From: Gallionellaceae bacterium
GTDB lineage: Bacteria; Pseudomonadota; Gammaproteobacteria; Burkholderiales; Gallionellaceae
DNA length: 9,101 nt
Assembly: GCA_003151655.1 (NCBI GenBank)
Contig: PLYB01000064.1
Location: 7,144-16,244, forward strand
Reading direction: 5' to 3'
The notes beneath the pieces were generated by a model. It saw nothing but the letters and a program-made list of their open reading frames with translations. It searched no databases and was not told the origin of the DNA. Every line of letters starts with the position of its first letter. The first letter of the stretch is position 1. Shown one piece after another: positions 5,738 through 9,101 of the stretch. The position numbers were made by a program, and so were the translations under genes.

Positions 5738-7296
5738 AGCGTGACTTTGAAGCTTTAACCGAGTCAAAATTTGACCTGCTGGTATGCGGTGGCGGCATCT
5801 ATGGTGCATGGACGGCTTACGATGCGGCGTTGCGCGGGCTGAAGGTTGCGCTGGTCGAGCAGGGCGACTGGGCGGGTGCGACCTCATCCGCCTCCAGCAA
5901 ACTGATCCATGGCGGTTTGCGTTATCTGGAGTCGTACGATTTCAAGCTGGTAAAAAAGGCGCTGACCGAGCGCGACATGTTGTTACAAGCCGCGCCGCAT
6001 CGCGTGTGGCCGTTGCGTTTCGGCGTGCCGGTGTACGCGTACAGCCGCATCAGCAGACTGCAACTGAAAGCGGGACTTATCCTGTATGACCTGCTGGCAG
6101 GCAGCCCGCTGGCGCAGATGAAGCATCGCTATTTCAATCGCATTACCTTCGCCCAACGATTTTCAACACTTGCCCAAGATGGGCTGTGTGGCGGCTTTAC
6201 CTATGCCGATGCGCAGACCGATGATGGTCGTCTAGTGCTGGAGTTGGTCGCCGGAGCGATGGAGGCAGGTGCGGTTTGCATCAACCAGTGCCAGCTTGTC
6301 GCATTGAATGAATTAGATGGCAAGGTCAACAGCGCGACCGTGCAGGATAAACTCAGCGGAGAACACCGCGATATTCAAGCGCGAGCAGTGGTGAATGCAA
6401 CCGGGCAGTGGTTGACGAAATCTGCAATTAGTAGCGACTGGTGTCGCCTGAGCAAAGGCATACATCTGATTCTGCCCGCAACGCAGAGTGACGAGGCGCT
6501 ATTGCTGACAGCGCAATCGGATGGTCGCGTGTTCTTCATGATTCCGTGGTATGGACTCACGCTGGTCGGTACGACTGACACGGATTACCACGGTGACATT
6601 GAACATGTTGCCGTAGAAAAAGCGGATGTGGATTATCTGCTGCGTGAAGTGAATCAATATCTTAAAACGCAGTGGACCGAACGCGATGTGATCGGCCGTT
6701 ATGCCGGAGTACGTGTGTTGCGGCAAAGCGACGCAGCCAATCCTTCCGCCGTCAGTCGCGATTGGGAATTGAAGACAGCGGCTAACGGTGTGTTCTACTC
6801 CGTCGGCGGCAAGATCACTTCGGCAAGGGAAGATGCGTCAGTCATCGTGGATGCCGTTTGCGCGCAGCTCGGTATTGAGATTTTATGTCGTAGCAACGGG
6901 CGTTTATTTCCCTGGGCACCGCATGATTTTGCCGCATGGTCTGCCACCATCGTCGAGCGGGCGCACAAGCTGGGTATCGAAGCCGACAGTAGCAAATGGC
7001 TCATCCGGCGACATGGCAAACGTGCCAGCGAGATTCTGCGCGATGTCGAGAAAGATTCCTTGCTGGCTGCGCGTATCGTGCCCACACTGCCGTTCATTTA
7101 CGCCGATTTATTGTATTGCGCACGTGAAGAAATGGTTGTGTATCTGGAAGACCTGCTACGTCGCCGCATGCCGTTGCTGATTTTGGCGAGGCTGCAAGAA
7201 AGCGAGCTGTTACAGATAGCCGAAAAAGTCGCGGCGATTTTGGGATGGGACGAAGCGAGGGTTAAGCAAGAGGTCGCTGACCTCCAGTATTGTTAA
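5734..7296 (+). CDS. glpD: Aerobic glycerol-3-phosphate dehydrogenase (FAD-dependent)
   Basis: A complete 520-residue membrane-associated flavoenzyme that oxidises sn-glycerol-3-phosphate to dihydroxyacetone phosphate and passes electrons to quinone. The N-terminal Rossmann segment has DLLVCGGGIYGAWTAYDAAL (glycine motif at 19-24) and an acidic end at Glu42. The family signature SSASSKLIHGGLRYLE is at about 51-66. Substrate-domain segments include PWYGLTLVGTTDTDY (about 271-285), a VRVLRQSD stretch, and SVGGKITSAREDA (about 355-367), which closes the FAD site. The C-terminal ~130 residues match the helical cap domain of this family, and the length is near the ~500 of E. coli GlpD. It overlaps the preceding phosphodiesterase gene by four bases, so the two form one operon. 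No terminator is visible in the 46 bases before the convergent IS remnant. Confidence 0.95.
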   Translation: MKRDFEALTESKFDLLVCGGGIYGAWTAYDAALRGLKVALVEQGDWAGATSSASSKLIHGGLRYLESYDFKLVKKALTERDMLLQAAPHRVWPLRFGVPVYAYSRISRLQLKAGLILYDLLAGSPLAQMKHRYFNRITFAQRFSTLAQDGLCGGFTYADAQTDDGRLVLELVAGAMEAGAVCINQCQLVALNELDGKVNSATVQDKLSGEHRDIQARAVVNATGQWLTKSAISSDWCRLSKGIHLILPATQSDEALLLTAQSDGRVFFMIPWYGLTLVGTTDTDYHGDIEHVAVEKADVDYLLREVNQYLKTQWTERDVIGRYAGVRVLRQSDAANPSAVSRDWELKTAANGVFYSVGGKITSAREDASVIVDAVCAQLGIEILCRSNGRLFPWAPHDFAAWSATIVERAHKLGIEADSSKWLIRRHGKRASEILRDVEKDSLLAARIVPTLPFIYADLLYCAREEMVVYLEDLLRRRMPLLILARLQESELLQIAEKVAAILGWDEARVKQEVADLQYC

Positions 7297-7342
7297 CTTG
7301 GAAATAGTTGCGAATGGCTCCTTCACGCCCTGAGTCACTCGG

Positions 7343-8413
7343 TCAAGTCATATTTGCAGATTCTGAGACATAGGCCAGCAGTGTCGATCCTCGCCGTTTG
7401 AGTGAATTCAAATAAACGGATTCGTCATACGGAGTCCGGGTTTGCCAGCAATGATAAAGTATTCGTATCCATTTAAACGCGAGAGCCCGTACTGCTACTC
7501 TGTGAGTGCAACCCTTTTTGCGTTGCTGCTGATAATAGGCCCCAGCCCAATATGATCTCTGTATGCTTGCCCCCGCCCACTCAACAAAGGTCTGACGCAG
7601 GAAGGTTGGACAGGCGAATCGCCAATGCACCCAGCACTTTTTGCCGCTACGCTCAACCACCGGAGCAACCCCGGAATAGCGCTGAATTTCTACGGCACTA
7701 GCATAGCGTTCTCGATCCTCGCCAAAAGCGACCAGCAGTCTTGGTGCCAGAATATGTCCTGCGCCTGGCAAGGCAGCGAACAGATCATAATCAGGCAAGC
7801 TTTTGGTGACGGCATCTATCTCGGCATCAAAGCGATCAATTGCCTTTAGGAGGACACGCAACTGCTCGACCAATGCTTGAACGAGTAATTGCTTCGGATG
7901 GATAACGGCTTGATCCTCGGTCAGTGATGTTGCCGCACGGATACTCTGGATACGTTCCTCAACAAGGTATGCCCTGTTTGCATTATGCAGGCGGAAGAAA
8001 GATTTCAGTGTTGCATTCCTTGCTCGCTTGACGTGTTTAAGCGTCGGCCAACGATCCAAGAAGTCACAGAAAATCAGCGTGTCTCTATGTTCGAACCAGT
8101 CCAGCACTTGAGGGTAGTATTCCTTGAGTGTACTGGTCATGAGGTTCGTAATACTGGTCACCCTGTTGACCAAGTAACGGCGCTCTTCGACTAATGAGCC
8201 CAATGTCCTCATGGCAACACTTTGTAGTTTGATGGGATGAAGCTTATCTGGGGGTCGGAGCAATATATCCAATGCTATTTCAGCATCGGTCGGGTCGTCC
8301 TTGGCACCGCTGGGAACAAAGGCTTCACGGTATTTGGCAAGTGTTGAGGGATGTACAGGAAAGAGCACGATGAAATCATAACGCTGCAACGCAGAAACGA
8401 TGGGGACGAGGCA
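7343..8413 (-). pseudogene. IS110-family transposase, 5'-truncated
   Basis: On the minus strand the frame is open from a stop at 8414-8416 to TAG/TCA-side end at 7343. From a TTG at 8389 it would give 348 residues. YREAFVPSGAKDDPTDAEIA (about 21-40) holds the two C-terminal acidic residues of the DEDD (RuvC-like) transposase motif. A helical middle follows, then the Transposase_20 part with LPGAGHILAPRLL (about 207-219), and a YSGVAPVVERSGK segment (about 238-250) whose Ser248 is a candidate for the C-terminal serine. The tail CWQTRTPYDESVYLNSLKRR is typical. Full-length relatives begin some 60-70 residues earlier, with the first Asp and the Glu of DEDD; here that part is absent. Upstream codons in the other two frames do not restore it. 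I conclude it is an inactive remnant; no internal stop suggests the loss is recent. Confidence 0.88.
7343..8413 (-). mobile_element. IS110-family element remnant
   Basis: Only the transposase body is recognisable. IS110 elements usually lack terminal inverted repeats, so the ends cannot be set from the sequence. The 46 bases between the glpD stop and the transposase stop may contain the element's downstream end, but I see no repeat marking it. In IS110-group elements the bridge RNA is encoded in the non-coding end upstream of the transposase. That side is missing here, replaced from about 8414 by an unrelated gene on the other strand. The element is thus very unlikely to move by itself. Confidence 0.75.
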
Positions 8414-8420
8414 TTAAATT

Positions 8421-8687
8421 ATGAGCGGAAATATTATCAATCCGGCTGCAGAGGCACAGAAAAAATCTGCACTAAATATTGGCCACCAACTTCTTTTAGT
8501 TGATCAGTTGCTTAAAGTTGATAGCAACGGCTACCAAGTGCAAGTATCTATAGGTTGGGAAACTCCACAGGGGACACTAATGCCTGTCGCAACTATAGTC
8601 ATGCCTATACCATTTGCCTCTGAATTAGCCGATGCCTTGAATAAGGCAGTCAAGGAAGGTAATACAAAGCGAGAAAAGAAGAAATAA
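8421..8687 (+). CDS. Hypothetical protein, 88 residues
   Basis: I do not recognise this protein. It starts MSGNIINPAAEAQKKSALNI. The middle has alternating hydrophobic stretches with QVQVSIGWETPQGTLMP (a likely beta hairpin), then VATIVMPIPFASELADALNK, which looks like a strand and an amphipathic helix. It ends in a very basic tail (TKREKKK). There is no signal peptide, no cysteine and no convincing membrane segment. The start is fixed by an in-frame stop at 8415-8417. A GAGG at 8408-8411, nine bases upstream, could serve as the ribosome site, and it lies at the very edge of the IS110 remnant. The gene is more A+T-rich than the operon genes to the left, which suggests accessory origin. It may be an intact small gene or the surviving part of a longer one. 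Confidence 0.6.
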   Translation: MSGNIINPAAEAQKKSALNIGHQLLLVDQLLKVDSNGYQVQVSIGWETPQGTLMPVATIVMPIPFASELADALNKAVKEGNTKREKKK

Positions 8688-8696
8688 CTTCATCTG

Positions 8697-8717
8697 GTGC
8701 ATCAGGTGCTGATGCAC
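8697..8717. repeat. Perfect 9-bp inverted repeat after the hypothetical gene
   Basis: GTGCATCAG (8697-8705) and CTGATGCAC (8709-8717) are exact reverse complements separated by three bases. The hairpin starts nine bases after the stop of the 88-codon gene. An A run follows on the plus strand instead of a T run, so it is not a standard intrinsic terminator for that gene. For minus-strand transcripts the T run precedes the stem. It may be a transcript-stabilising hairpin or a protein site. Confidence 0.6.
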
Positions 8718-8880
8718 AAAAATGCGAGATCCTCAATTTTCGTTTAGACAGACGGTTTGCTTCGTCTCGGCTCTCGGCGGTTACTAGCGTCTGCTTTCGA
8801 TCTGTTCAATTATGGTAAGGCACCAAAAATAAAATGCCTCAATCAGTCAGTTGGTGTCAGATCAAGTCTGAATTACTACA

Positions 8881-8908
8881 GTTTAACCAAATCATAGTGT
8901 GAGGTAGT
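8881..8908. repeat. Degenerate second copy of the pstB 3' end
   Basis: These 28 bases match 8956-8983, the genuine end of pstB including its stop codon, at 24 of 28 positions. The first 13 bases (GTTTAACCAAATC) are identical. The two copies are direct repeats 75 bases apart, and similarity stops sharply on both sides. Read on the minus strand the copy would encode only a broken YLT-stop tail, so it is not a gene. It looks like a small duplication of the gene end or a footprint left by an insertion and imperfect excision. Confidence 0.65.
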
Positions 8909-8914
8909 GGCTGC

Positions 8915-8934
8915 GACTAGCCTGAAGGCTAGTC
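8915..8934. repeat. Perfect 8-bp hairpin between the two pstB tails
   Basis: GACTAGCC (8915-8922) pairs perfectly with GGCTAGTC (8927-8934) around the tetraloop TGAA. GTGG (8907-8910) with CCAC (8936-8939) can extend it past a small internal loop. Alternatively CCAC can pair with GTGG at 8950-8953, so two folds compete. It lies 24 bases beyond the pstB stop (minus strand) and could protect or end the pst transcript, but there is no T tract on either strand, so it is not a canonical intrinsic terminator. A REP-like palindromic repeat is another possibility. Confidence 0.6.
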
Positions 8935-8957
8935 TCCACCGTTATATCAGTGGTCGT

Positions 8958-9101
8958 TTAACCAAATCGTCCTGTGATGTAGTCTTCAGTCTCTTTGCGT
9001 TTCGGGTTGGTGAATACGTTGCTGGTGTCGCCGAACTCGATTAGGTCACCCAGATACATGTAGGCGGTGAAGTCTGATACGCGGGCGGCTTGCTGCATGT
9101 T
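8958..9101 (-). CDS. pstB: Phosphate ABC transporter ATP-binding protein, C-terminal end
   Basis: The last 47 codons plus stop (TAA, complement of 8958-8960) of PstB, the ATPase of the high-affinity phosphate importer PstSCAB; the rest lies beyond the right edge. The translation has MQQAARVSDFTAYMYLGDLI and ends FTNPKRKETEDYITGRFG. This matches the diagnostic PstB C-terminus (E. coli ends with KKQTEDYITGRYG). The visible part follows the H-loop region of the ABC domain; Walker A, Walker B and signature motifs are outside the window. It is transcribed towards the IS remnant and the 88-codon gene. No phoU gene follows within the window, so if phoU is in this locus it is elsewhere. Confidence 0.95.
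   Translation of the reverse strand, partial: NMQQAARVSDFTAYMYLGDLIEFGDTSNVFTNPKRKETEDYITGRFG

Larger units (their letters stand above)
8688..8957. other. Intergenic stretch without a supported gene
   Basis: This 270-base gap lies between the convergent 88-codon gene and pstB. It holds the 9-bp inverted repeat at 8697-8717, the pstB tail copy at 8881-8908 and the hairpin at 8915-8934. Two weaker stems are also visible: AGGCA/TGCCT around 8818-8840 and TCAGA/TCTGA at 8857-8871. The minus strand has a start-less open stretch (8653-8805), not called as a gene. Confidence 0.6.

Noticed and set aside
7625..7849. 74-codon plus-strand frame inside the IS110 remnant
   Set aside because: It is antisense to the well-matched transposase C-terminal domain and has no features of its own.
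8653..8805. Minus-strand stretch of 51 open codons reading TLVTAESRDEANRLSKRK and onward
   Set aside because: The reading looks protein-like, but it has no ATG start, is short, and overlaps the tail of the plus-strand gene. It could be a gene fragment; I cannot support it. A protein search of this translation would decide.
8881..8983. CRISPR-like repeat
   Set aside because: Only two imperfect copies exist, one of them coding sequence of pstB, and no further units or cas genes are present.

Overview
The window is a stretch of proteobacterial chromosome, most likely from a betaproteobacterium. The rpmI-rplT-pheS-pheT-ihfA-merR gene order, the L35 and L20 sequences and the IHF-alpha sequence all point that way. 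A Nitrosomonadales/Gallionellaceae-like host is my guess from general resemblance and was not tested.

Positions 1-4622 (+ strand) hold the classic translation operon. It contains the 3' end of rpmI (L35), rplT (L20), both subunits of phenylalanyl-tRNA synthetase (pheS, pheT), ihfA (IHF alpha) and a MerR-type regulator that overlaps the end of ihfA. A near-perfect intrinsic terminator sits between rplT and pheS, and a small hairpin overlaps the pheS ribosome binding site. Expression of pheST is therefore probably set by readthrough.

Positions 4650-4815 hold a stand-alone tRNA-Pro(GGG) gene with its own extended -10 promoter and an intrinsic terminator. Positions 4816-4993 are a non-coding leader with nested inverted repeats and an 8-codon mini-ORF that overlaps the next start. 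Positions 4994-7296 hold a two-gene operon: a cytoplasmic glycerophosphodiester phosphodiesterase and the FAD-dependent glycerol-3-phosphate dehydrogenase glpD, joined by an ATGA overlap. Together they would turn glycerophosphodiesters into glycerol-3-phosphate and then dihydroxyacetone phosphate, feeding electrons to quinone.

Positions 7297-9101 are the accessory part. A 5'-truncated IS110-family transposase lies on the minus strand. Its break point abuts an unrecognised 88-codon gene on the plus strand. A 270-base intergenic stretch with two strong hairpins follows, including a degenerate second copy of the last 28 bases of pstB. The window ends inside the 3' end of pstB (phosphate ABC transporter ATPase), minus strand.

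Most of the window is ordinary housekeeping DNA. I see no convincing new multi-gene system. The points that deserve a second look are the rplT-pheS terminator, the leader of the phosphodiesterase operon, the IS110 junction with its neighbouring small gene, and the pstB tail duplication.
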